A stretch of DNA of 64,000 nt from JBGAPH01 sp046349955 (GTDB taxonomy: Bacteria > Planctomycetota > Planctomycetia > Pirellulales > JBGAPH01), in NCBI GenBank assembly GCA_046349955.1, contig JAXMBI010000010.1, forward strand, positions 62,001 to 126,000, read 5' to 3'. Made by a program: the position numbers and the translations under genes. Positions 9,741 through 18,585 of this stretch are shown piece by piece. Every line of letters begins with the position of its first letter. Positions within the stretch are counted from its first letter, which is position 1. The notes beneath the pieces are model-generated. The model had not been told where the DNA came from. It was given only the letters and a program-made list of their open reading frames with translations, and ran no database searches.

Positions 9741-9776
9741 GGCCGCTCGCCGGGAGCGACATGAGCAGTATCAGCC
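9741..9776. repeat. 36-base dispersed repeat, copy 2
   Basis: Second copy of the unit at 6437-6472, differing at two positions. It overlaps the last codons of the epimerase gene by a few bases. Confidence 0.65.
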
Positions 9777-10739
9777 CAGCCAGGCCTGCGTTGCCCGGTA
9801 CCAGGCCACGAACTCGTCGAGCCCCGCGTCGAAGCTCATCCCTGGCCGGTAGCCCAGCAGTTGCCCCGCCTTGGTCAGGTCGGCGCAGGTGAGGGGGAGG
9901 TCGCTGGGGTTGGCGGGGCGGCGGTCGATGTTGGCCCGCCGGCCCAGACGGGTTTCGAGCGCAGCGATCAGATCGCGAACGGCGACGGGCGCCTCATGCC
10001 CGAGGTTGATCGCCTGTCCCACCGCGGCGGGCGCTTGGAGCGCCGCCAGGAGGCCGGCGCAGACATCGAAGACGTGGGTAAAGTCGCGGAGCGCCGAGCC
10101 GTCCCCCAAGAGGGGCAGGGGCCGACCGGTCATGATGGCGTCGGCGAAGACGTGGACCGCCAGATCAGGGCGAATTCGCGAGCCATAGACGCTGAAGGGG
10201 CGGACGCAGACGATCGGCAGGCCGTGGAGCGCGTGATACGTGAAGGCCAGCGACTCGGCTGCCTGCTTGGTGGCGCCATAGGGGCTGAGCGGCGGCCCCC
10301 AGGGGGCATCTTCGCGAAAGGGGGCGGGCGTGCCGACGCCATAGACGGTCGAGGAGGAGGCGACCACGAACCGTTCGACGGGCCAGCGCTTGGCCGCTTC
10401 GAGCAGCACCAGCGTGCCGCGGACGTTCACTTCCTCGAATTCGAGCGCCCGCGCCACGCTCTGCCGCACGCCGGCATGCGCCGCCAGATGAAGCACGTGC
10501 GTGGGGCGCCAGGCGGCGAACAACGGATCCATGGCCCGCGGATCGACGATCGATTGCTCGCGCAACTCGACCCGCGGATCGCCGGCCCAGGCGGCGACGT
10601 TCGCCCGCTTTCGGACCGGAGGATACGTAGCGCAAAAGTCGTCGACCACCAGGATCTTGGCCGCCGTTTCGGCGAGCAGCCGCTGCACGCAGTGGCTGCC
10701 GAGAAAGCCGGCGCCGCCGGTGACGAGCACTCTGTTCAT
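9771..10739 (-). CDS. NAD-dependent epimerase/dehydratase (nucleotide-sugar type)
   Basis: The protein is 322 residues from the ATG at 10739. It opens with the Rossmann glycine motif TGGAGFLGSHCV. It also has the short-chain dehydrogenase catalytic serine region VASSSTVYG and the active-site pair YGATK. Downstream HVFDVCAGLL and INLGHEAPVAV fit extended SDR enzymes of the UDP-glucuronate/UDP-glucose 4-epimerase group. It would interconvert nucleotide sugars for surface polysaccharide or glycan synthesis in the cytoplasm. The neighbouring divergent gene is a membrane glycosyltransferase, which supports a glycan role. The exact sugar cannot be told. Confidence 0.85.
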   Translation of the reverse strand: MNRVLVTGGAGFLGSHCVQRLLAETAAKILVVDDFCATYPPVRKRANVAAWAGDPRVELREQSIVDPRAMDPLFAAWRPTHVLHLAAHAGVRQSVARALEFEEVNVRGTLVLLEAAKRWPVERFVVASSSTVYGVGTPAPFREDAPWGPPLSPYGATKQAAESLAFTYHALHGLPIVCVRPFSVYGSRIRPDLAVHVFADAIMTGRPLPLLGDGSALRDFTHVFDVCAGLLAALQAPAAVGQAINLGHEAPVAVRDLIAALETRLGRRANIDRRPANPSDLPLTCADLTKAGQLLGYRPGMSFDAGLDEFVAWYRATQAWLG

Positions 10740-10863
10740 CGGAATCCGTGGTGGCGGTGCGAGGGCGGTCAGATATTTCAGGGGGCAAGCGGCTTCAGCA
10801 AAATTGTGCCCTACGGCGAGACCGTGGAGCAACTCTCCCACAGCATAGAGGCGCGGCGGGCGG

Positions 10864-12324
10864 ATGTTGACGAGCGGCCTCGAAACACGTCGGATGGTTC
10901 TAGCTCCAACATACCTTGCGCCCCTCGCAGCGTCCGCAACCTTGACTCCTGCTCGCATCGCCCCCTGGATCTTCCTATTGCTCGCGGCGTTAGCCCTGCG
11001 CGGTGCGGCTCTGGGCGTTCTTGGGGCCGAACTCCGCCGCGACCCCGACAGCTACCGCCTGCCCGCCCAGACGCTCGTTGCCGCAGGGGTGTATGCCCCC
11101 GACGAGTTGGCGTCGCAGGCGGCGGGGCGGCCGATTCCGGGGGCCTATCGGCCGCCGCTCTACCCGCTGTTGCTCGCCGGCATGGGCGCAGTTTCGCCGG
11201 AGACTTCGTGGCGGACTGGCCTGGCGCAGGTTGCTCTGGGCGTAGCGACGGTGGGGCTAACTTTTGCCCTCGCGCGCCGCTGGGGGCTGAGCCGTTGGTC
11301 GTGGCTGGCCGCAGGTTTGATTGCGGCCGATCCGCTGCTCCTGTCGCTTTCTGCTCAGATTATGACTGAGACGCTGGCGGCGTTTCTGGTCATCGCCACG
11401 CTGCTGGCGGTGGATCACGCGCTTACACCCTCACGCCCTGATCAACCCTCGCCCGCCGTGCGTGCGACGCTAGGCTGGTCGGTGGCCGCGGGGGCGTTGG
11501 GCGGCCTGGCCGTGCTCTGTCGGCCCACGTTTCTTCCCTGGGCCCTGGGGTTGCCGCTGATCATCAGCCTGGCCTCCTCGCTGCGTCTGAATGAGGGCGG
11601 TGTGCGCGGGCAGCGTTTCGCCCCAGCGCTGGCGTGCTTGGCGGCGTTCTCGCTGGTGTTGGCCCCTTGGGGGATTCGCAACGCCAGGGCGCTCGGCAAC
11701 CCGCTCCTCACCACCACACACGGCGGCTACACCTTTTATCTGGCCAACAACCGCGAGCTCTTCGCCTACCAGCGCGGCGATTCCGCAGTGGCCTGGAACG
11801 CGGCCGACTTCAACGCCCGTTGGCGAGCGGCTCGCGCCGCCGCGCTGGGGCCTGGCCCTTGGCCGCAGGGCACGGAGCTCGCCGCCGACCGGCTGGCGTA
11901 CCAACGGGCCAGGCAAGAGATCGCCGCGGACCCTTCAGGCTTCGCCCGCGCGACTTGCCTGCGATTGACTCGGCTGTGGGGAGCGATGCCGGAACGGCTG
12001 GAGGTCGACGAGCCGCCACGGCGCCGCGCGGAGCGCTGGGCCATTGCGGCGTGGTACGGCGTCGTCCTGGCACTGGCCGCCCTCGGGCTCTGGGTCTCCC
12101 CGCGCTGCGCCGCAGGGTCGCCCGACGACGGTCGGGCGGGGTGGGTGCGCCTCGCGCCGCTGCTCTGGTTGCTGGCCTCCGTCACGGCGTTGCACGCGCT
12201 GTATTGGACCAACTTACGGATGCGCGCGCCGCTGATGCCGGGCGTTGCGCTGCTAGCGGCGGCGGGGGCTTCGCAGCTTGCTCGATGGAAGTGGCGTTGG
12301 CGCAGCGGTTTGCGCGGCAATTAA
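10864..12324 (+). CDS. Membrane glycosyltransferase, GT-C fold (ArnT/PMT-like)
   Basis: The protein is 486 residues with about ten hydrophobic segments. An early loop has the acidic pair RRDPDSYRLPA after the first membrane helix, the position of the catalytic Asp in GT-C enzymes. Later segments include PLYPLLLAGMGAV, LSLSAQIMTETLAAFLVIAT and RPTFLPWALGLPL, the usual pattern of dolichyl/undecaprenyl-phosphate-sugar-dependent transferases. It probably moves a sugar from a lipid carrier at the outer face of the inner membrane. The start may be the codon at 10864 or the ATG at 10894; both precede the first helix. It is divergent from the epimerase. Confidence 0.75.
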   Translation: MLTSGLETRRMVLAPTYLAPLAASATLTPARIAPWIFLLLAALALRGAALGVLGAELRRDPDSYRLPAQTLVAAGVYAPDELASQAAGRPIPGAYRPPLYPLLLAGMGAVSPETSWRTGLAQVALGVATVGLTFALARRWGLSRWSWLAAGLIAADPLLLSLSAQIMTETLAAFLVIATLLAVDHALTPSRPDQPSPAVRATLGWSVAAGALGGLAVLCRPTFLPWALGLPLIISLASSLRLNEGGVRGQRFAPALACLAAFSLVLAPWGIRNARALGNPLLTTTHGGYTFYLANNRELFAYQRGDSAVAWNAADFNARWRAARAAALGPGPWPQGTELAADRLAYQRARQEIAADPSGFARATCLRLTRLWGAMPERLEVDEPPRRRAERWAIAAWYGVVLALAALGLWVSPRCAAGSPDDGRAGWVRLAPLLWLLASVTALHALYWTNLRMRAPLMPGVALLAAAGASQLARWKWRWRSGLRGN

Positions 12325-12340
12325 CTCCGTCGAACGTGCC

Positions 12341-12370
12341 TTGACGATGTCGGCGGGGCGTTCCTATAAT
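12341..12370 (+). promoter_or_regulatory. Sigma-70-type promoter for the LptD-like gene
   Basis: TTGACG at 12341-12346 and a perfect TATAAT at 12365-12370 are separated by 18 bases. This is the best housekeeping promoter in the window. Transcription would start near 12377, about 270 bases before the first standard start codon of the next gene but only about 155 bases before its signal-peptide coding region. Confidence 0.7.
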
Positions 12371-12648
12371 CCCGCCCGCTTTTCGCGGAACTCTTTGTCT
12401 CCCAAGGGCCTGGGAATTGTGACGCGGCTTCGCGGCCGTTCTCTGCCTGCACCACAAGCAAGGATGCTCGTCTGCTAAGGCGTGCGGTTCAACCCGACCG
12501 GGTTTGCGGTTGCGCGCGTGAGTCACGCGCGTGGCTGGCCGCGCTGCGCGCGCTTCTCTTCAGCCTGGCGCTTGTCGGCTTCGCATCTCCCCGCGCCGTC
12601 CTTGCGCAAGCGCCCCCCGGCAGGCTGCCGCGCACCGCCGAGATTGAA

Positions 12649-15591
12649 TTGCCCAAGAGCGACGCTGCCGCGTCGGTCGTGGTCCGCGCCGATCGCGGCG
12701 CTCGCTGGACCGAAGGCGCCTACGAAGTCTGGCTGCTGGAAGGAAGTTGCGCCGTCAAGCACGGCCGTACGCTGGCCCGCGGCGAACAAGCGGTGCTCTG
12801 GATCGACCGCAAGTGCGAAGAGCCCGACGGCCCGATCAAGGTCATCGCCTACCTCGACGGCCAGGTGGTTGTCGACTACCTCGATGAAAAGGGCTTATCC
12901 GATCCGACGGCGCGCGTCAAAGACTCGCAGTGGTTGGGGCGATTCTACGCGCGCTACGAGCCCGAGTTGCGCGTGCCGGCGCCCGCCGGCGAGCCCAATC
13001 TCAAGCCCGAGATCTATCACCGCGCCGTCGCCGCCCGCAATCCTTCGCCCGGCGTCACGCAGGCGCAATTCACGACCGGCATCGAAGACCCCACGCCGCG
13101 GACCGACGCGCCGCCCGCCGGAACGATTCGCGTCCGACTCAACGGCCGCAGCAGCGTTCCCTTGCGGGCACAGCAGTTCAAGAATGAAGCCGCCAACGAG
13201 AACGTGACCCTGATCGACTCGGGGCTGAACCTGATCGTCGACGGCCTGCCTGGCGCCGGACTGGTCGATGTCTCGGCCGATCGGGCCGTCATCTGGGTTG
13301 GCTCCAAGGATCTCCAGCTCATCGGCGGCGAAGCGGCGGTCGGGGGGGAGATTCCGCTCGAGCTCTACCTGGAAGGGAACGTGGTGTTCCGCCAGGGCGA
13401 ACGCGAGATCTACGCGGAGCGGATGTTCTACGACGTGGCCCTGTCGCGGGGCGTGATTCTCGACGCCGAGCTCGTGACCCCCGTAATCGACTATCAGGGC
13501 AAAGTGCGGTTGCGCACCGAGGTGCTGCAACAGCTCGATCAGAGCCGCTTCAAGGCCCGCGGCGCGATGCTCACGTCGAGCCGCCTGGGCGTGCCGGAGT
13601 ATTGGTTCCGGGCCGACGACGTGCAGTTCGAAGACATTCAGACCCCGGCCGTCAACGGGTTCACCGGCCAACCCATTCTCGACGACAGCGGCCAGCAAGT
13701 GATCGACCACCAGCGGCTGGCCACCGCCCGCAACAACACGCTGTTCGTGGGGGGCGTGCCGGTGTTCTACTGGCCGGTGCTGGCCACCGACCTTTCGGAT
13801 CCCACCACCTACATCGAGCGCGTGCGGGTGCGGCAAGACCGCATCTTCGGCAGCCAGTTGATGCTCGATTGGAACACCTACGAGCTGCTCGGCATCCGCA
13901 AGCCGCCGGCGGGAACGAAGTGGGAGATCAGCACCGACCTGATGAGCAAACGCGGCCTCGGCCTGGGCACCGCCTTCCGCTACAACCGGCCCGACTTCTT
14001 CGGCTATGGCGGGCCGATGGGCGGGTTCATCGACGCCTGGGGCATCCACGACAGCGGCCTCGACAACCTGGGCCGCACCCAGCAGAACTTGTTCCCGCAG
14101 GTCAATCCGCGCGGACGGGTGCTGGCCCGGCATCGCCAGGAGTTCGCCAACAATCTGCAGTTGACCAGCGAACTCGGTTACATCTCCGACCAGAACTTTC
14201 TCGAACAGTACTTCGAGAACGAGTGGGACCAGTTCAAGGACCAGACGACCGGCACGGAGCTGAAGTGGCTCCACGAGAACTCGTCGCTCAACATCGTAGC
14301 CGACGCGCGGATCAACCCGTTTTTCACGCAGACCGAGCAGATTCGGCTCGACCACTTTTGGCTCGGCCAGCCGGTGCTCAACGACACGCTGACGTGGTAT
14401 GAACACACGAACGTCGGCTATCTGCGGATGCGCACGGCGTCGGCCCCGGAAAATCCGTCGCAGTTGGCCGTGTTCCAGTTGTTGCCCTGGGAAGTGAACG
14501 CCCAGGGAGAACGAGCCGCAACTCGGCAGGAGATCGACCTGCCGGTCGAGGCGGGACCGGCCAAGTTCGTCCCCTACGCGCTGGGCGAACTCGCGCACTG
14601 GGGCCAGGACATCAACTTCAACGATCTGCAGCGGGCCTACGGACAGATCGGCTTGCGGGCGGCGCTGCCGATGTGGAGCGTCGATCCCACGATCGACAAT
14701 TCGCTCTTCAACGTCCACGGCATCGCCCACAAGGTGACCTTCGAGGCCGAGGCCTCCTACACCAGCAGCACACAGTCGGTGACGCAGTTTCCGTTGTATG
14801 ACGCCGTCGACGACGATTCCCAAGAGACGTTCCGCCGCCGGTTCGCGTTCCACACCTTCAACAGCGTGCCGGTCCCTTGGCAGTTCGACGAGCGGTCCTA
14901 TGGCGTCCGCTACGGCCTGCAGGACTTCGTCACCTCGCCGAGCACGGAGCTCGTCGACTCCATGGCCGCGGTGCGGATGGGCGTCCGCCAGCGCTGGCAA
15001 ACCAAGCGAGGTCCCACCGACCGACGGCGGATCATCGACTGGATCGTGCTCGACACCGAAGCGGTCTACTTCCCGAACGCGAGCCGCGACAACTTCGGTG
15101 AGTCGTTCGGCCTGCTCAACTACGACTTCCGCTGGCACGTGGGGGACCGGGTGACGCTCGTCTCCGACGGCATCTTCGACTTCTTCGACAAGGGGCAGCA
15201 GATCGCCTCGGTCGGCGGGTTTCTCAACCGGCCGCCGCGCGGCAGCTTGTACCTGGGCTTCACCAATCTGCAGGGACCAAACTATCCCGGCGTGGTGACG
15301 CCGTTCAACTCGCAGGTGGTTACCTTGTCATACACGTATATGATGAGCCCCAAATGGGTGTCGACCTTCGGCACTTCGTTTACGCTGGGGCAGCAAGGCA
15401 ACATCGGCCAGCAGTTCAGTCTGTCGCGGATCGGCGAGTCGTTCCTGATGAGCCTGGGATTCACGGTCGACGCCTCGAAGAACAACGTCGGCGTGACCCT
15501 GGCGATCGAGCCGCGGTTCTTGCCCTTCTCGGCGATCGGCCGCTCGCTGGGGGCGCGGGTGCCGCCGGCGGGCAGCTTCGGATTGGAGTAG
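12649..15591 (+). CDS. LptD-like (OstA) outer-membrane assembly protein
   Basis: From the TTG at 12649 the protein has 980 residues. The N-terminal part is OstA/LptA-like, with YLEGNVVFRQGEREIYAERM and a beta-jellyroll rhythm. Next comes the LptD-type link (VGGVPVFYWPVLATDLSDP, then RVRVRQDRIFGSQL) and a long alternating beta-barrel ending in TLSYTYMMSPKWVSTFG. The family inserts lipopolysaccharide or related lipids in the outer membrane. The same frame continues upstream with an obvious signal peptide (ALLFSLALVGFASPRAVLAQ, about 12547-12609) yet no ATG, GTG or TTG precedes it. The true start is therefore a rare codon, or a base is missing near 12464-12530. The strong promoter at 12341 drives it. 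Confidence 0.75.
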   Translation: MPKSDAAASVVVRADRGARWTEGAYEVWLLEGSCAVKHGRTLARGEQAVLWIDRKCEEPDGPIKVIAYLDGQVVVDYLDEKGLSDPTARVKDSQWLGRFYARYEPELRVPAPAGEPNLKPEIYHRAVAARNPSPGVTQAQFTTGIEDPTPRTDAPPAGTIRVRLNGRSSVPLRAQQFKNEAANENVTLIDSGLNLIVDGLPGAGLVDVSADRAVIWVGSKDLQLIGGEAAVGGEIPLELYLEGNVVFRQGEREIYAERMFYDVALSRGVILDAELVTPVIDYQGKVRLRTEVLQQLDQSRFKARGAMLTSSRLGVPEYWFRADDVQFEDIQTPAVNGFTGQPILDDSGQQVIDHQRLATARNNTLFVGGVPVFYWPVLATDLSDPTTYIERVRVRQDRIFGSQLMLDWNTYELLGIRKPPAGTKWEISTDLMSKRGLGLGTAFRYNRPDFFGYGGPMGGFIDAWGIHDSGLDNLGRTQQNLFPQVNPRGRVLARHRQEFANNLQLTSELGYISDQNFLEQYFENEWDQFKDQTTGTELKWLHENSSLNIVADARINPFFTQTEQIRLDHFWLGQPVLNDTLTWYEHTNVGYLRMRTASAPENPSQLAVFQLLPWEVNAQGERAATRQEIDLPVEAGPAKFVPYALGELAHWGQDINFNDLQRAYGQIGLRAALPMWSVDPTIDNSLFNVHGIAHKVTFEAEASYTSSTQSVTQFPLYDAVDDDSQETFRRRFAFHTFNSVPVPWQFDERSYGVRYGLQDFVTSPSTELVDSMAAVRMGVRQRWQTKRGPTDRRRIIDWIVLDTEAVYFPNASRDNFGESFGLLNYDFRWHVGDRVTLVSDGIFDFFDKGQQIASVGGFLNRPPRGSLYLGFTNLQGPNYPGVVTPFNSQVVTLSYTYMMSPKWVSTFGTSFTLGQQGNIGQQFSLSRIGESFLMSLGFTVDASKNNVGVTLAIEPRFLPFSAIGRSLGARVPPAGSFGLE

Positions 15592-15688
15592 CGCAGGGCC
15601 TGTCGCGCGTGGGCCGGCTTGGGGTATTCTCTGGAGAATGCTTCGCCCGCTCCGTGCGGGATGCGTTTGGAACAATGGGGAACCTCCG

Positions 15689-16081
15689 ATGACTCCGGGC
15701 CGCTTCGAGCGGGAAACTAGCTGGCGGCGCAAGTTCGCCGGAGCGCTTTCCGGCCTGCAGCGGGGCGTTCGCGGAGAAAGCAGCTTCTTCGTCCATGGCT
15801 TCGCCACCGCCGCCGTGTTGGCGGTGGCGCTCATCGCCCGCGGCGTCAATCACATCGATTGGTGCCTGCTCATCCTCTGCATCGGCGGCGTGCTGGCGGC
15901 CGAGATGTTCAATTCCTCGATCGAGCGGCTGGCGCGGGCGCTGGAAGACGAATACAACGCCGATCTGGGCGAGGCGCTCGACGTGGCCAGCGCTGCCGTG
16001 CTGATCGCGGCGTTGACCGCCGCGGCGGTCGGGCTGATCGTGCTGGGCCGCAGCCTGGGAGGGCTGTTTGGGTTCTGGTAG
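15689..16081 (+). CDS. dgkA: Diacylglycerol/undecaprenol kinase family protein
   Basis: The protein is 130 residues, the family's usual size, from the ATG at 15689; a start at 15638 would add a tail untypical of the family. It has the amphipathic start FAGALSGLQRGVRGESSF and three membrane helices. The second leads into the DgkA signature EMFNSSIERLARALEDEY, with the catalytic Glu and the Asn-x-x-Ile-Glu motif. It phosphorylates a lipid alcohol (diacylglycerol, or undecaprenol as in Gram-positives) with ATP in the inner membrane. It lies about 100 bases after the LptD-like gene, in line with an envelope role. Confidence 0.85.
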   Translation: MTPGRFERETSWRRKFAGALSGLQRGVRGESSFFVHGFATAAVLAVALIARGVNHIDWCLLILCIGGVLAAEMFNSSIERLARALEDEYNADLGEALDVASAAVLIAALTAAAVGLIVLGRSLGGLFGFW

Positions 16082-16100
16082 CGGCTCGGCCGTTGCGAGC

Positions 16101-16343
16101 CTAAGAGCCCTTGACCCGCTTGGGGATCGTGAAGGAGTAGAGCACCACGACGGCCCCGGCCGACATCAGGCTCCAAGGGGCCCATTCTGGGGGCGAAATC
16201 TCCTTGAGCGAAGGAGCGGCGGTGATCGCCGCTTGGGCGACGGGCCGCCCCTTGACCTGAACGGTCACTTTCTCGAGCGCCAGGCATTCGACGCCCAACA
16301 AGGCGCAGTAGATGCCGATTGCCAGGAAGAAGGCACGCCACAT
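16101..16343 (-). CDS. Small membrane protein, conserved-looking
   Basis: The protein is 80 residues with two hydrophobic segments: FFLAIGIYCALLGVECLAL at the start and WSLMSAGAVVVLYSFTI before a basic tail (PKRVKG). Between them is a soluble loop of about 25 residues. I chose the ATG at 16343 because it puts the first helix right at the N-terminus; the open frame above it is low-complexity. I do not recognise a named family. It is convergent with dgkA. Confidence 0.6.
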   Translation of the reverse strand: MWRAFFLAIGIYCALLGVECLALEKVTVQVKGRPVAQAAITAAPSLKEISPPEWAPWSLMSAGAVVVLYSFTIPKRVKGS

Positions 16344-16784
16344 GGCCTGGTTTGCCGCCTGCGAAGCTACATGGGGAGGAAAGGACCGCCTGCCACGGCG
16401 TTCCAACTCAAGAAATCGTCGCGCGCCGCCGGCGAACTGAATCGAGACCGCGTATTCAGCGGGGTCGAGAAACTCCTGCGCGCTCTGCGTAGCGAAGAGT
16501 CGGCCAGCGACCGCTCCGGCGGGTCGAATGGCCCGTGCCGCTTGCGATGGCAAGCTGCCAAGGCAAGCCGCCGGAGGCCGCCCCGCCGGCAAATTCGCGC
16601 CGATTCTTCGCCAAAGTCGAGTCGTGCGCGTAAGATCGAATAGGAGAGCTTGCCGGGCGCGGCATCAAATTGGGCCATCCCGGAAACCGATGCAAGTTGC
16701 ATAGGCCGGGCGCTCGCTACTGCTTGTTTGGCTTGGAGTTGGGCCCTATAATCCAGCGTCCCTGCGCGCCCTGGAGAGAGGCGA
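16344..16784. other. Intergenic region upstream of the PAS-GAF-receiver gene
   Basis: About 440 bases with no gene I can support. The right end holds a likely promoter for the next gene at 16724-16752. Confidence 0.5.
16724..16752 (+). promoter_or_regulatory. Probable sigma-70-type promoter
   Basis: A perfect TATAAT at 16747-16752 lies 17 bases after TTGTTT at 16724-16729. The start codon of the next gene follows 32 bases downstream of the -10 box, so the leader is short. Confidence 0.6.
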
Positions 16785-18509
16785 TTGACGGCGAAATCGA
16801 GAATCTTGCTCGTCGGTGATTGGGCGGCGGAAGCCTTGCCGCTGCCCGACGTCTCCGATTCCTTCGAGGCCGTACGGGTCCAAAGCCCCATGAGGGCGTT
16901 GGCGCGGCTGGCCCGGGAGCGGTTCGCCGGCGTCTTCGTCTCGGCCGACCACCTCGATGAGGCCTTTCGGCTCGGCCGGCTGCTCCAAAGTGAGCGGATT
17001 CTGGAAGGCATGCCCGACGGGGTGGTCCTGCTCGACAGCGACAACACCATCATTTGGGGCAACACCCAAATGTGTCGCTGGGGCGAATGTGAGAGCGTGG
17101 TGGGGGCCAATTTCTACGCCGCTCTCAATAGCCCCGAAATCCTGGGCCCCGACTACTGCCCCTTCCACACCGCCCTCGTCTCCGGCAAGCCCAGCACGTC
17201 GACCCTGCGATCGGCCGACAACCAATATTTCCAGGTCCACGCCGCCCCGGTCTCCGAGGACCGGCAGCCGGCTCAGCACCTGATCGTTTCGGTCCGCGAC
17301 GTCACGGCCGAAATGCTCCAGCAGCAAAAGCTGGCCGCCATTCACCGGGCAGGCGTCGAACTGGCGAATCTGACGCCCGACGAACTGTTCCACATGTCGG
17401 TCGAGGAGCGGATCGAGCTGCTCAAGGCCAACATCCTGCATTACACCAAGGACCTGCTCAACTTCGACGTCGTCGAAATCCGGCTGCTCGAGGCCGAGAC
17501 CTCGCGGCTCGAACCCCTCTTGGCCGTAGGCATGCAGCCCGAGGCCGCCCGCCGCGACCTCTTCGCCAAGCCCGAGGACAACGGCGTCACCGGATTCGTG
17601 GCCGCCACCGGCAAGAGCTACCTGTGCGAAGACACCACGCTCGACCCGCTCTATCTCGAGGGGGCCGCCGGAGCCAAGAGCTCGCTTACCGTCCCCCTGA
17701 TCCTGCACGACGAGGTGATCGGCACTTTCAACGTCGAGAGTCCCGAGCCGCGGGCGTTCACCGAGAGCGATCTGCAGTTCCTCGAGATCTTCTCGCGCGA
17801 CGTGGCGATCGCCCTCAATACGCTCGAGCTGCTGGTGGCCGAGAAGGCCAACGTGGCGGCCCAGAGCATCGAAGCGGTGCATAGCGCGGTCGCCCTGCCG
17901 GTCGACGACATCCTCAACGACGCCGTCAACCTGATGGAGCGCTACATCGGCCACGAGCCCGAAGTGGTCGACCGGCTGCAGCGGATCTTGCGCAATGCCC
18001 GCGACATCAAGCAGGTGATCCAAAAGGTCGGCCAGAAGATGACCCCGGCGCAGGCCCTGCCGGTGGCCATGCAAGTTCCCGACAAACCGCTGCTGCGCGG
18101 CAAGCGGATTTTGGTGGTCGACGCCGACGAGAGCGTGCGCGAGGCCGCCCACAAGCTGCTCGAACGTTACCAGTGCGTGGTGGAAACGGCCCACGACGGA
18201 GCCGAGAGCCAGTGCATGGTCCGCAACATGGAGACGGAGGGGGGGTACGACGTCATCATCGCCGACATCAAGCTGCCCGACATGTCGGGCTACGACCTGA
18301 TGCTCGAGCTGCAGAAGCTCCTGGGCCAGCCGCCCCTGATTCTCATGACCGGATTCGGCTACGACCCCAGCCACTCGATTCCCAAGTCGCGGCAGGCAGG
18401 GCATGATCCGGCCTGGGTGCTCTTCAAGCCGTTCCGGCTCGACCAGCTCTTGGAAACGGTCGAGAAGGTGCTCAAGGCGCCGCGGCGCGTGCCGCAATCG
18501 TCCACGTGA
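16785..18509 (+). CDS. Signalling protein: PAS, GAF and response-receiver domains
   Basis: The protein is 574 residues from a TTG at 16785 with GAGAGG just upstream. The first 70 residues resemble a degenerate receiver (SRILLVGD). A PAS domain follows (about 75-175, MPDGVVLLDSDNTIIWGN, ending in VSVRDVTAEM). A GAF domain spans about 200-355 (TVPLILHDEVIGTFNVES). A canonical receiver lies at about 440-560, with RILVVDADESVREA, the phosphoacceptor Asp in VIIADIKLPDMSGYD at about 494, and the conserved Lys in LFKPF. There is no histidine kinase core or HTH, so it probably relays or senses signals through partners. It is cytoplasmic. A phosphoesterase gene follows after 76 bases. Confidence 0.8.
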   Translation: MTAKSRILLVGDWAAEALPLPDVSDSFEAVRVQSPMRALARLARERFAGVFVSADHLDEAFRLGRLLQSERILEGMPDGVVLLDSDNTIIWGNTQMCRWGECESVVGANFYAALNSPEILGPDYCPFHTALVSGKPSTSTLRSADNQYFQVHAAPVSEDRQPAQHLIVSVRDVTAEMLQQQKLAAIHRAGVELANLTPDELFHMSVEERIELLKANILHYTKDLLNFDVVEIRLLEAETSRLEPLLAVGMQPEAARRDLFAKPEDNGVTGFVAATGKSYLCEDTTLDPLYLEGAAGAKSSLTVPLILHDEVIGTFNVESPEPRAFTESDLQFLEIFSRDVAIALNTLELLVAEKANVAAQSIEAVHSAVALPVDDILNDAVNLMERYIGHEPEVVDRLQRILRNARDIKQVIQKVGQKMTPAQALPVAMQVPDKPLLRGKRILVVDADESVREAAHKLLERYQCVVETAHDGAESQCMVRNMETEGGYDVIIADIKLPDMSGYDLMLELQKLLGQPPLILMTGFGYDPSHSIPKSRQAGHDPAWVLFKPFRLDQLLETVEKVLKAPRRVPQSST

Positions 18510-18585
18510 CCGCGGGCGGGCCTGGGCTCGCGGCCCCGTTCTGCGCTGCCGATGCGGCGACGGTCGCCTGCATGCGGAGCGCCGC

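Noticed and set aside
12464..12478. Four-codon frame ATG-CTC-GTC-TGC-TAA after the promoter
   Set aside because: It could be a mini-leader, but more likely the remains of the true start of the LptD-like gene after a base loss; not enough to call.
12895..15138. Long antisense frame opposite the LptD-like gene
   Set aside because: The composition (Val, Arg, Glu, His) is that of an antisense shadow in GC-rich coding DNA; the plus-strand protein has clear family motifs.
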